The position numbers and the translations under genes were made by a program. A stretch of 26,485 bases of DNA from Eubacterium sp. (lineage in GTDB: Bacteria; Bacillota; Clostridia; Oscillospirales; Acutalibacteraceae): contig JAIDJS010000112.1 in assembly GCA_029052085.1 (NCBI GenBank), positions 1 through 26,485 on the forward strand, read 5' to 3'. The notes beneath the pieces were generated by a model. That model saw only the letters and a list, made by a program, of their open reading frames with translations. It did not search any database and had not been told where the DNA came from. Below are positions 24,301 through 26,458 of the stretch, one piece after another (position 1 is the first letter of the stretch; each line of letters opens with the position of its first letter).

Positions 24301-24316
24301 AAAGGAAACAGATTAA
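260..24316 (+). CDS. Giant wall-anchored surface protein with DUF11-like modules and SdrD B-like repeat stalk
   Basis: This 8,018-residue secreted protein is probably a cell-surface adhesin or fibre. A basic N-terminus and hydrophobic core form a signal peptide (residues 1-40). Residues 41 to about 5073 hold beta-rich modules: several match the DUF11 pattern of surface proteins, and six diverged copies of an unfamiliar repeat lie between residues 742 and about 2114. Sixteen SdrD B-like domains begin at residue 5074, each opening with a form of I-S-G-x-V-F-D-D-x-N-Y-D-G. The C-terminus has a sorting signal: KVYTGT (7979-7984), a hydrophobic span (about 7991-8009) and a basic tail (KNRKRK). The reading frame is intact for 24 kb, and the start is set by AGAGG 8 nt upstream. 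A solute-binding-fold gene and a class B sortase gene follow, and that sortase is the likely anchoring enzyme. Ligand and exact function are unknown. No enzymatic domain was recognised. Confidence 0.96.
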   Translation: MKRKSKRIMGMLLALLMFATSFIQPLGLSFGLFDVYSAEAGPSMDLSITYLSGGNVSEPLPGQQPPRQVMIGHGETNGARINMIGDFRSGVGEGRNAYFDLKLPYFYKDSTGNLATTYDFADIPADQRDDPMCLAVKVAGDNEDWEVDKTTEYRGTVHFQSARTVRQGQQIALTLLIYFKGAVPENTSALIYLGGGYETYAYQGATSDGWSATPEMASKNGIYEFICSNLRWEADIQAVNPRNALWDKFNYLVYKITVRNTSEDPASHIKAFSANVEVPTEGNDGYGLHMKEAMHFLYNNGNPIEQTSFELEDREELYVGVPGQGGALIYDVTGIPQEVRDEWNLITFANAADQNGNPLVPLPYTYTASSSVYFSVYESIYAQEYVDNDATGESVSEKEFYIALPMSTDIPDSQKAMINAHVYDTIVFGSDYTWTKQSGLATHGFDETKTGFTHKKFVLDEDAEKSEKTASIGDEVEYYLGYFKNTSNVPAFEANAVDTAPKDFNLKRINAYMNYSDEDEDYDPQLEDWFKEEGTVEFEFSTDEVDEEGNAVTSFVPLGSMVYNADKSSDEAKVFTLEVGTLIDDYIKSQALLNKTVKYTNKFRVNFKHRIAPNEAFDGKIGVQGIVDKGIKYENKLVTNYETWQWINKSAVVEEADYFKQQNSTSASTATIFATPADPKLVTDVTRVVDDKLTAADTMYIPINVAGTGFRYKLGNSSRSKVIPGILKSGAMLDINQSKPLGFVTNKIILSKALMDIAEVDSVTIYCFRGKNAATKAVEIPFSNFSVDEDGNYYIESSAWKSVGECYEGYVNFKSFGANIALSDDIYVQFAGYTNIVKPAADPLVVTGTFTTDYNDPALDKAVKDPATMIVNTINPIITGFSFDDTDTKKSGVNTASGQSKQTTVNHIEIPNKQKDVGYEWSICNNAISPAGAVDISIDLSSSVGNKTPNGENPTVKGFLTQKITISDFSKVADVDSIKIYGWNKNPATDEPDATIPISSLTVTDGSVVIGEDVLKDIGYVKNIVLSCSEFYGSEKDEPDKMNIRLDGYSDWYGDLDAALTFTPENESMANRIITLTNRLRVLKPYAEIHAFIDYYDLTGTALNSTVNSDKNEYTLGVPYDRNFYYSVKVGNPYVSRLDDFEITLDLPLSAEGSDYTGFHTTGMFMSKNLIDNYRVLEYFTFYDTSNPDKAYKFDFDKENGTFTAEDGTVYNVVDADGNISIDEKTIFADWGIENLGKVVVTGKDFKANVDCNDDNYFTFAGFSDSYFNSSDRLAVTAIDYFDCIRTENDTKTVSTDGATAYISKMYFDSTIVAAYKDTESETAAKTGNRFDAVSTSDEHIRLERYEKNDNYHWLDNSELDIGYKAMGSFLVDFRQYVDKPGTDSKNVPLVGGTLPNSLTYKMYSQEHQGKEYVHKESFNTAADVDLNITLPDASFDASYLKVHPKVKDYLESIKITRKDGTETIIDKSDWENNSVETALDTDGSELDKFFRIDLLQSAESEELGIYKTPSEYAAENPVTSIVISLNINRTEAEDGNAADPDYGAWFDYFNENSRYMFEVTGRFYKSGSATATVKTDMEIGHITERPYSQAKDRTTSGVKDQKSNWSFTNQYQCFWYVPYHWNSRVENYDSADLFSTAKVYVYNEQNQILKGVHKTPATTQDLDCTFGTYNEFAVSFFQNTFGSANDYANGGVKNTATGYRWIEQDRFDWNGKHAFTDRLVLEDKLPVIRPDAETDYYGYLTQKIYVSPQLYPFIDYIELTKKGIVLNEDGTTSSKTIDDNKIVLQKDDLKLYVNDGSDVKDPTIVGNDEGVTHEGFYEINVYYHDDEDKTEASNSIILGKDEYLDGYSIHLKNLAGNGDYTRELEGFDLMKPSEHNNNATPDIYIGGEVYRVRETNPPAEDYNKMTSTSYHYEWNAAKSEYATNQYYTMNDTGLLMGYRIPFQAAWKLISTNTKGRTIYDYHEENDNRQNVEPNIGSFDVKIWNRMDTDQQMGRSSYIDTATVTNTMNGIYRLKHIYIPEAFIDGDWFNVEKLTIKYGSGSSHTATFNLQQLKDCGYLSYDEENQQYVFDFNPFIKDHIDDFAKFNPNNYETGDVYVSEWIHSFVIKLSAVDSKKSNGAGVLKGGEFLNSARQKQTANRGGIENSALPTFSYDGVYADRTVEDINANAWTKKSRPTVWHGPDGNHEYTSSTDYYNYADTVFTSSEKNAEAYRNLNGSNQIDSNGYGDRRDYYNIRNLVANLNVNAQRTTTMDDGSKTFAYDIDNSDGTNTYLNVDKSHLLPDDYIEYQLTVAASADSMIPVYRPDIRFVAPTGQRVVGWYIIENTSDIPDDDITGKLSTSSTGSNTAIAASPIDRDAYYSLVAGADGNEETCYRRLDISAGDLSKEESLNQVAKGKKIVVSVITQLTDELSSFEGKTINPGIYAAAHPQHTYSQYRIRNINNAPGAYYYSTHHYTDSTEGAEYHRYNTSSYYGELNNELTYMSDIRTSTTFYDSRNLKLDVNYTDPEFHYDGMPMKFTMTGGTGSNNATAANAENDTLHSLERAVYTVSFLQTANGKLFKGFDLTEKQVFPYPDSVTQHKGENAKVEYCYFVDSAGDVIGTDVGIYETDAPDTQIWISEDKVIAADSLTEEQIADGCRLLKDAVRIRWTYFDVPAGTAANPIVFATPANPFELIGVGRYRDIRTDAQKKTTAADDYFTFRIDGHVELKHKHDESVENTLVGSTDSSAMQFTEPVSLYGTGVITKSIVRERPILNLHTQIFKNEAEAEAVYNANAAQVKGYRPGDTVWFKDTVQNLQKGPDAPQGVLLNPVFFDKIPEYISASGLESAVQTGNTDNIKVVWYNRDGTVKTDIPEFTVTKTQFEDVPDYLGDTVTTKSDTDGTNFNTHRAFADISLGENGNTVSTPITFNLYQIKFKDGSRLEIGEHIEVYYSATVRMENLPLSYTQRGTGDNAKTFVDYYPKYGEYYSVPSGAHTDGWGTVYEWYTRAYPYIGVMTGKNLYGTPTLTTDYCGSLTQFMNANSMMDMNYLYHDLGVSGLRNKNIDKYEYLKDSNVYMPGSAGDEINDGAYISGRGYPHENYGGSNGYLKDFDVNIDKNQQITTYVPTLTQNKLTELPVSEKYVNPTSKRDRDWFNRMLVYRNRSTNWQEEHEDAVIWAESRMHLQTAWLAAGSQIISAEDKSESIEYLPTNYNGYKLDPRFNIIHNTYASGSHSVWGYRTGQNENTRLFNDDSVPTMEYDQYFTSRVSAYNYGDWSLTSGLEFIYVMPKGIEPQFNEDGSVDTANIKAQIMSGGTSNNPIYTEIDPDLIQVQVLQKPGNANGYKTPNIMQDPVLSSETMNKTGHSYVDENPYYSADDETSWVFRITVKQSLNKWFNRGTSYGYMMYVDIPSHVYETPESEYWYDEVMVRPLDTTHQDSLYYQIYDTTSLWGHNDLTKLALASQVSTQYGGMDYLWNSYYHYYHHGGRGSDVGPNGNMYYVSASPNMPYINGMNISNREVSAQGVLDDSGKENFESGVRNTYASTGTRAHMRKPLIRTWTTVGEDNIIGTNPHGYYLDSQGDTSTLNIHVENKYWLNTMAVDQHYYGWVSTGNNSGYYTESQEYNKIRHTYSTDGGNKGTLYYPVVTNILPAGIVPKDINGRLFTEDNDENAKMQLDWSLYNYSYSGNTSTAYEKFDQEKELYETKVEYILLDCEDGSTEGRYKITFKQKSDDLTTANEDKLKISSEDARVFQFKIYTLAAPSGMTKDGKLNNDLLDVFQRNHTFVSSQLENFRFLIDSEVQNNQAENPYYVGSRFVESYRNWYAPPNRPNDATISDVRKDSALITNRAGGNSGNLPDCPVLTQNLGTNAAIDGTDEGGNKRYFEEDGKITLRDNFDKSKITELQMEDYTDLRYGLTLQSESVDFDAGNDSTNIGVHTTNRIRVRWPDIESNAYLTDKPSENIENLGVRSPQGTEGKYVYYPDASDKSQALQYGDTLYYNVKVSNGATEDDHFHHGNVLHAKIKVVLALPDIVRFVGNYDEDGNYIDDAMYLIHQKEDGTVNRYTFAELEDAGYEIKFEEKIDENGRQLLILEVLTPGDFTDDETPNYLDYVAGKHLPGWFSYNDKMVVGFKTTIHNNMEDDSDILSGEDFWDNEYKADSYATLEDIDGEYLKQQYPGEGFEKLSDRDESKIGYERESAENEETGIDIDYDDDPNERFSHDVSAAITLLKPHAVVRLDTSEQRIPIINPDLTGGSVRVVEDPAVKGATKMTLYIDRAENDGAKVPEFILDYRVPFRGTYESTRDEAAASEDSVKGNVYAVGTGVWEIPETAGDEEYREALKNHLSVKVYGLYSDSDDSSEHGKLPFEDNSVYENVNDYGKGKWVDLTAVHNSLSGNAGQSGVPIDENTILDITSISNAFIGNSTLVNRLYQIRFVISSDDPAYLVPQNFSLAIDADPDTDGVQNMDDIDPEHENLNPLPESVVSNVKFLESGELDLENSKVGNAAFVIAAMSHQNATRRHVNHFVNAWARYDDEQYGAIANRSRAGYFITREMPVLEVDLKAKYFKRAKNDETGKYEYSWSDDVMISDSSKMLKYTASIKNLSDDGIADTNLGDVEQDAATDVQISTVLPFIQNIDKSVSDDDPNEYKFYKQVSYNSEEWQNTISPDNVSSAQLYAEDSKWCWHVENEEGEWVSVPEITSVTLQMYDKITDLTNTLQRRVLTFTSAGILRPGQRLVVDFMVPVTTDNGVGSSNLLSCKAYGFKPGAYIPYIPSTDNGTETYAFEIDKRDVNNNNMMNSENTITKNLGGISFSSTRVFNRTKVSFSEYGTGLNVSGNDSLRPSVVPEGTKYSFISSLVNPDTSPDDGGNRGYDQPIIYDVLPYEDDISLIKIDDQGNVAQRGTNWRGYIRLDSIYVKSDKAGVGTEELKDGVNANIWIGPFNYDARGNIIDIPMENLPNVDLTSDKEFFKSIRGEGLSQVNEKKKYFVRLRDILALKNKDSERYDEIERHAQAIYVEPLEDYYLGGSTKLSLSYDMKAPLNIPLYTGLVDEADPDLKIKVQNFDSWNSFAAQTGDEVVTESAYAGVYLATPSDKGYIGHYVWLDENYNADYTDEGDYIKQGGRWILDKPSKDVDYDGEIDDPGINNVKVELLSENGYPVNRFGEPVVDIDGKYYLIDEATGEFAYDTTGNPTFTTAGPVSYTTEKDVYGHDGYFIISNITPGNYKLRYTFPENGKYDEYALTTRFVGVTNTPVEVYRKGETLPDLGNKGAGDEPSDCGKVNTFVVQTKDSIRIDAIGKDTSKYEEYDAKMTTYDLGVAPSFKYGGFAFMDNGERVDGKGGTDGYINDNEERIPGVSVQFYEVKTDENGEETFGPAYNADGEVIKALITDENGHYGTTLYPYRSYIAVADTSELIRLIEPSPVTRSTYPLRYDNDNDLTYNKSAKANTTAVMSVVPQRSEYPMGECVNGQYGIYDRLNLGFVDVGIGSIGKYVFHDENYDGVRNESVDEDGLIITEPGVNGVTLVLEQYYLDSDNNWVYVDDIDSQESYGSAYTFIVKDTTYIVDGERYLCGYKVKMDMSTVPEGFVPTKYHINNGISDSDLPLTGTADSDYRYLNDNPIIIAALADEDTIDEYKMEAFGKIYNVTRSQTVLDVDAGLTIDEKAEISGLVWNDKNYDGCQNSYIDENDVELDETGVSDVELQLVPYVYTNNKWTLLNADALTDPAAYDAYIQKVTTDENGNYKFENVESTAVIKNGNSSEHCIVGYKIKVNTDIENMNLGATKYLANGGTEDSHLIRYNDGGKYLNPESEYIITAKKIADSDVDKEYGKDDAYNQNTLLIHNSLGYYDINKVVNYDSFDAGLTEFDSNSVSGRVWIDENYNGLMDEDEIGIENITITLKRYYLEKGGAGSEDAASWIEDADYNNELHTAVSDENGDYSFDNLATHVYKNGKYYLAGYKPFVAAHPDNAFYAATLYRVSSEDGLRNNDLKNYSLTASAEYLIVADMCDNKEADIPTDAVNVSNDAVRLNDLYYVVKYKDKFYDLITSKPVGEIDAGYHEYDEAKISGRVFDDINYDGYINTDEDTGKEDGFTEELKEAIRNSRFDEIIVTATGYYYDGNDKSWKQYRPNGEDSEATYTASVSAESEDGLFEISVPTKYTVNGQNYMAGFKLKVNMIPLDYHITKHMANGEDTTQNALLKASSSEYLLTKTNPNREYSGELKEELDGYVIVANPSDNASSPNIIRGYDIADSRDVANYNVGYTIRQKADIDGIAFIDNNDNGIYDWKNEDGTTYDSGKPDEPLAGIEVGIKRYIWDEKTDVWNLAPNEDDPDAEYYATTVTGEDGRYTFAELLTHEPSGSYKDIPLLYGYKIWLLNMPNDDNGEEFAATYYQKNNELLDSALIASTNQVIKSKENESYVNGEHKDGYIIIANKIDGSSAAEFSDIVDGYDTTHGVNRDGYNLGFADYETGSIEGSVFEDMDYNGIIDETDSSFKDIELGIKRYSYVNGSWNLDQADDEYYSTVTTSANGHYSFRNLPLYKEVDNVKYLYGYEVYVVDAPEGFALTRYQQNNGDNDSALLLNGQIIKSDTSLYEMLKGKLVLGNKITDPEQTIVDKKYIVDGYDIVRSVHLKEYNAGYKAEEKGTITGTVFDDKNYDGAFDENDGILSDVEVSLKRFVFIDGKWIEDEEFEGYSVLTDENGKYSFEELDTYLSIDGKNHLYGYEVWVTEAPDDYAITRYQNDSYVLLNGQIIKPDTELSEMLDGKMVVAGAADDTAGIDPSYIVEGYNTVLSAAVEEYNAGYIKEQKGTITGVVFDDKNYDGVLDEDEELMSDVGITLKRFIYRNGEWEEDTFFETITDENGHYSFEELDTYVSDEDAKYLYGYEVWVTEAPDGYAITRYQNDSYVLLSGQIIKPDTELPEMLDGKIVVAEPAADKSGVDASFIIENYNVVLAETVSEYDAGYKALEKGTITGVVFSDSNYNGSIDENEAMLSGVEVTLKRFVYVNDEWLEDELFEAPIEVTDKNGNYTFNNLDTYVADEDANYLYGYEVWVTDTPDGYAITRYQNDSYVLLSGQIIKPDTELPEMLDGKIVVAEPAADKSGVDASFIIENYNVVLAETISEYNAGYKAIEKGSISGKVFDDKNYDGNLDDEDELMSDIEVTLKRFVLVKGKWEEDTEFDVKSITDKNGAYSFENLDTYVSDENTNYLYGYEVWVTGAPEHYAITRYQNDSYVLLNGQIIKPDTKLPEMLDGKIVVAEPAADKSGVDASFIIENYNVVLAETISEYNAGYKAIEKGSISGKVFDDKNYDGNLDDEDELMSDIEVTLKRFVLVKGKWEEDTEFDVKSVTDKNGAYSFENLDTYVADEEADYLYGYEVWVTGAPDGYAVTKYVNDSSLLVNGQIIKANTELPEMLNGKIVVAEPAADKSGVDASFIIYNYNVVLADDISDYNGGYKIQEFASISGNVFDDMNYDGIIDEEDMMLPNIQIGLKRFVYENGEWILAQSEDEEFCQTADTDENGGYRFTNLETYVNEDGVNKLYGYELYVIIENRFATKYQMNGGENDSALVAETNQIIKKDANLPEMLAGKIVLANPVSDEEIRNTPYIIENYDIVQKSDLDQYNAGFVPVREYSISGYVWNDSNRDGVISEDEQFMSDVNVTLERLYLLDGKWYELPQEEDDNTEDVTDTDKNEIAAQNDEADVDSDEENPDIIATDKNGYYSFNNLPLYTEVDGNKVVCGYKVKVEELPNLYAVTEYHKNQLPEAEEAENADDAEENGLFDNDLNDKTGYLENTEALIVLADDADEATQPSYNIDDFNISYGESVEHLDAGLVPFGAGSIAGVVFEDANENGIYDDGELIFEGEAVYLDYFVAPEAEEEGETDVSAESEGSFESYQNMKAETDGNGYFIFDNLPVLDENNQPYQYKLRMGKPDERSFTKAFAFEIMGEDKLNILSQDNEDDEKLGSTPVITLATPRTDKNFYNLKWQLDGYNHTNAYLALSGIADGEKVYTGTEDINPWLIAVPASAFGLLILVFIAVKNRKRKETD
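2483..6600 (+). repeat. Diverged six-copy repeat family (module A), not recognised
   Basis: Copies begin at 2483, 3131, 3731, 4568, 5474 and 6287 (residues 742, 958, 1158, 1437, 1739 and 2010). The first three are clearest. They open with GFVTNKIILS, GFLTQKITIS or GFHTTGMFMS, contain a strand such as VDSVTIYCF or VDSIKIYGW, then an SxxxVxxDG-like turn, and close with FAGYT, LDGYS or FAGFS. Copy five (GYLTQKIYVSP) keeps the opening; copies four and six are weak. Each copy is preceded by a DUF11-like half, for example VGYEWSICNNA, so the true unit is a composite of about 200 residues or more. I do not know a named family for the second half. Confidence 0.5.
9120..11060 (+). other. Aromatic- and histidine-rich part of the giant protein
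   Basis: Residues of about 2955-3600 are unusually rich in Tyr, Trp, His, Asn and Gly compared with the acidic stalk. The extreme is YYHYYHHGG at residues 3457-3465 (10628-10654). Other aromatic clusters include WGTVYEWYTRAYPY. Such composition is common in exposed carbohydrate- or surface-contacting loops, so this may be the contact zone. That is inference only; no lectin or carbohydrate-binding family is recognised. Confidence 0.45.
13553..13609 (+). other. Thrombospondin type 3-like calcium loop
   Basis: Residues 4432-4448 read DADPDTDGVQNMDDIDP. The spacing of Asp and Asn matches the D-x-D-x-D-G-x-x-N-x-x-D-x-x-P pattern of calcium-binding thrombospondin type 3-like loops found in many bacterial surface proteins. 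Only one copy was seen here, near the end of the N-terminal region. Confidence 0.5.
21410..21780 (+). repeat. Near-identical direct repeat, copy 1 (end of domain 11 into domain 12)
   Basis: This block of about 370 bp recurs 489 bp downstream at 21899-22269. By eye I count about 15 substitutions, most of them synonymous (for example GAT/GAC, GTA/GTG, ACC/ACT). It crosses a domain border, so the duplicated unit is not in phase with the protein domain. Confidence 0.85.
21899..22269 (+). repeat. Near-identical direct repeat, copy 2 (end of domain 12 into domain 13)
   Basis: This is the second copy of the block at 21410-21780. Similarity ends sharply after LDTYV, where copy 1 continues SDENTN and this copy continues ADEEAD. 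The latter resembles domain 11 (ADEDAN), a sign of mosaic exchange among neighbouring repeats. Confidence 0.85.
24194..24313 (+). other. C-terminal sorting signal with atypical KVYTGT motif
   Basis: Residues 7979-8018 contain KVYTGT, a short acidic spacer, a hydrophobic span (LIAVPASAFGLLILVFIAV) and the tail KNRKRKETD. The three-part layout is that of a sortase substrate, with VYTG in the place of the LPXTG pentapeptide. It is neither LPXTG nor the NPQTN of the iron-linked SrtB. It most resembles the xVPTG signals of streptococcal pilus proteins, which are processed by class B-type sortases. The class B sortase two genes downstream is the natural partner. Confidence 0.75.
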
Positions 24317-24339
24317 GGGAGGTTTTACTCCTCCCTTAA
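24313..24339 (+). promoter_or_regulatory. Perfect 10-bp hairpin overlapping the giant gene's stop codon
   Basis: TTAAGGGAGG (24313-24322) and CCTCCCTTAA (24330-24339) are exact inverted repeats around a 7-nt loop. The TAA stop (24314-24316) lies inside the left arm, and a strong Shine-Dalgarno-like GGGAGG is locked in it. No U-tract follows, so it is not a standard intrinsic terminator. It may stabilise or divide the mRNA, or couple translation of the next gene to ribosomes finishing the giant gene. Confidence 0.65.
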
Positions 24340-24349
24340 GGTAATGGCT

Positions 24350-25729
24350 ATGGCTGGAAAATTAAGTGTAAAATTCAAAATAATACTTGCAGTTCTTATT
24401 GCTGTTGTTTTGTGTGCGGTTTCTGCGCTGGTATTCAAAATTACTGTATATCAGCCGGATAACATGGTTTTCAAAGGCCACAGTATTCAGGTTTCCTTAA
24501 GCAAGGAAAGAAAAAAGAATTATCATATCGGTTTATCATCGGCAGTTGCTGATGATAAACCGTATGCTTATAACAGTGAAGCTATGTTCTATCTGAAAAA
24601 GCTTGTTTATCAGCCGCTTTTGCAGATGAATAATGACGGCTCATTAAATTATCTGAATGCCTCAAAAATCATTTTTAAAAACAGCGGAACTGAAGCTTAT
24701 GTTTCTGTTGACAGCAGTGTTCGTTTCAGCAACGGCGAAAGGCTCTCAGCTGATATCGTTCTTAAATCCTATGAGTGGTTTATGAAAAATGAAACAGACT
24801 TTTCGGATTTGCTGAGCAATATTGCTTCAATTGAAAAAAGTGATGATAAAACGCTCATTTTTTATTTTAAAGAGGTAAGCCTTGAAAATATAAGGCTGTT
24901 TAATATTCCTGTTGTGTATTTTGATGAAAATGCAAAGCTTGCACTCGGAACAGGCAGCTATGCTGTTGAATCGCTTGTTTTTTACGGAGATATAACGCTT
25001 TTTGAAAATAAGTATTCTGACAATAGACAAAAGTATGAAAAGGTTGTTCTAAGCCCAATGAATTTAGATGCTGCAGACAGTCTGAATGAAAATCAGGATT
25101 ATGATGTGTTTCTTATGAATAAAGAAACACAATCAGATTTAATTAACGAAAACGGAGCATATAATATTTTTGAAATAGGGCAGAGCCAAGGAAACTATTT
25201 AATATATAATATTGAAAATCCTTCGGTCAGAAGAGCCGTTTCTTTACTTGTATCCGGCGAAGAATTTTTTGAAAGCACGCAGGACAGCGGTGCGTATTCC
25301 AAAGGAATAACCTCTGCATATATGAAAAAGCCGAATTATCATTCTCTTATAAAAAAAGGAAATCTGAATGATATAGAAAGCTTGAAAATTGCGTATGATT
25401 ATCAGGGTGTGTCTTACAGTATTTATTCTGCTTTGTCAGAGATGCTTGAGAATTCCGGTGTTGAATGTAAGGCGGAAAATGTTGAAATTCTTGAAGCAGA
25501 ACAGAAAATTAACGCAGATATAATTGTTTACTATGGCAGCTTAGGAGATATAGTAAACAGCAGTGATACAAAAGCATTTTTTGATAATTATAAAAAGATT
25601 AATGCAAAAAATTTCAATAAAAATATTGAAAAGTATTTTGCAGATAAAAATAAAATTGCCCCTCTCAGTAAGGATACCGTCTGGTATGCTTCACTTGCAG
25701 GGCGTGATGATTTAGGATTGTTTGATTAG
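24350..25729 (+). CDS. Membrane-anchored, shortened family 5 solute-binding protein
   Basis: This 459-residue protein has the layout of OppA/DppA-type extracellular solute-binding proteins. Visible family segments are VYQPLLQMNNDG (from residue 86), SVRFSNGERLSADIVLKSYE (from 123), GTGSY (200-204), NPSVRRAVSLLVSGEEFF (290-307) and IAPLSKDTVWY (436-446). An N-terminal hydrophobic segment (11-29) holds it in the membrane. Cys22 is not in a proper lipobox (VVLC), so it is probably not a lipoprotein. It is shorter than the usual 500-550 residues, mainly through compression after about residue 400. I prefer the ATG at 24350 because AAGG (24338-24341) is 8 nt before it; an in-frame ATG at 24344 is only 2 nt from that site. 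No permease or ATPase gene is adjacent. It may bind a peptide or assist the fibre, but its role is unknown. Confidence 0.82.
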   Translation: MAGKLSVKFKIILAVLIAVVLCAVSALVFKITVYQPDNMVFKGHSIQVSLSKERKKNYHIGLSSAVADDKPYAYNSEAMFYLKKLVYQPLLQMNNDGSLNYLNASKIIFKNSGTEAYVSVDSSVRFSNGERLSADIVLKSYEWFMKNETDFSDLLSNIASIEKSDDKTLIFYFKEVSLENIRLFNIPVVYFDENAKLALGTGSYAVESLVFYGDITLFENKYSDNRQKYEKVVLSPMNLDAADSLNENQDYDVFLMNKETQSDLINENGAYNIFEIGQSQGNYLIYNIENPSVRRAVSLLVSGEEFFESTQDSGAYSKGITSAYMKKPNYHSLIKKGNLNDIESLKIAYDYQGVSYSIYSALSEMLENSGVECKAENVEILEAEQKINADIIVYYGSLGDIVNSSDTKAFFDNYKKINAKNFNKNIEKYFADKNKIAPLSKDTVWYASLAGRDDLGLFD

Positions 25730-25750
25730 TTCGTTTAAAGAGGTTCGGGT

Positions 25751-26458
25751 ATGAAAAGAAAACGAAAAATTCGTCTGGGTATTATAATTGTATTGTTAAT
25801 TGCTGTTCTTTCAGCATCTGGTTATTATATATGGCAGGAAATGTATTCTCGCGTTCAGGAGCAAAAGGCTTTTGATAGAATTCATCAGCTTGTTGATAGT
25901 GAAAACGGCAGAAATATTTCTCTTTTATTAGAGCAAAACCGTGATTGTATCGGATGGGTTTCCATTCCGGATACAACGCTTAATTATCCTGTAATGTATA
26001 CCCCTGATAATCCTCAGAAATATTTGAGGCTGAGCTTTGAGGAAAAATACAGCTTTTCAGGCGTACCTTTCCTTGATGCCAGATGCAGTTTGAAAAGTGA
26101 TAATTTGATTATTTACGGTCACAATCTGAAAAATGATACTATGTTTTCATCCCTTGGCGGATATGTTCAGGAGTCTTACAGCCGAAAGCATCCCGAAATA
26201 GAATTTGAAACGGAAAATGAAAAAGCTGTTTATTCCGTTTTTGCTGTTGTTCAGATTGACGAAAATGATGAATGGTATAATTTTGTTGATGCTCCCAACA
26301 GTAAAAGCTTTGGCAGCTATATAGAAACGATTAAGGAAAAAGCAATTTATACAACAGATGCGGTACCCGAATTCGGGCAGCAGCTGCTTACGCTTACAAC
26401 ATGCTATGGCTCAAATAAAAGCGGGCGCCTAATTGTTGTTTCGGTTAAAAATCAGTAA
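25751..26458 (+). CDS. Class B sortase
   Basis: This 235-residue membrane-anchored transpeptidase would cleave a sorting signal between Thr and Gly and join the protein to cell-wall peptide or to another subunit. An N-terminal transmembrane segment (about residues 9-27) leaves the catalytic domain outside. The catalytic triad is visible: His124 in YGHNLKNDTMFSSL, Cys218 in TLTTCYGS and Arg226 in SGRLIVV. The segments GWVSIPDTTLNYPV and FLDARC and the overall length are those of the SrtB family rather than class A or C. AAAGAGG (25737-25743) lies 7 nt before the ATG, and the gap to the preceding gene is 21 nt, so the two are probably co-transcribed. The likely substrate is the giant protein of this locus. 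The match to SrtB is firm; the substrate is inferred from position. Confidence 0.95.
   Translation: MKRKRKIRLGIIIVLLIAVLSASGYYIWQEMYSRVQEQKAFDRIHQLVDSENGRNISLLLEQNRDCIGWVSIPDTTLNYPVMYTPDNPQKYLRLSFEEKYSFSGVPFLDARCSLKSDNLIIYGHNLKNDTMFSSLGGYVQESYSRKHPEIEFETENEKAVYSVFAVVQIDENDEWYNFVDAPNSKSFGSYIETIKEKAIYTTDAVPEFGQQLLTLTTCYGSNKSGRLIVVSVKNQ

Noticed and set aside
260..24316. Non-ribosomal peptide or polyketide synthase as an explanation for the great length
   Set aside because: No adenylation, condensation, ketosynthase or carrier motifs are visible, and the protein has a signal peptide and a sorting signal.
24313..24339. Rho-independent terminator after the giant gene
   Set aside because: The stem is strong, but neither strand has a run of T after it, and the next gene begins within 11 bases.
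24413..24418. Lipobox around Cys22 of the solute-binding protein
   Set aside because: The residue before Cys is Leu and the sequence after it stays hydrophobic, so lipoprotein processing is unlikely.
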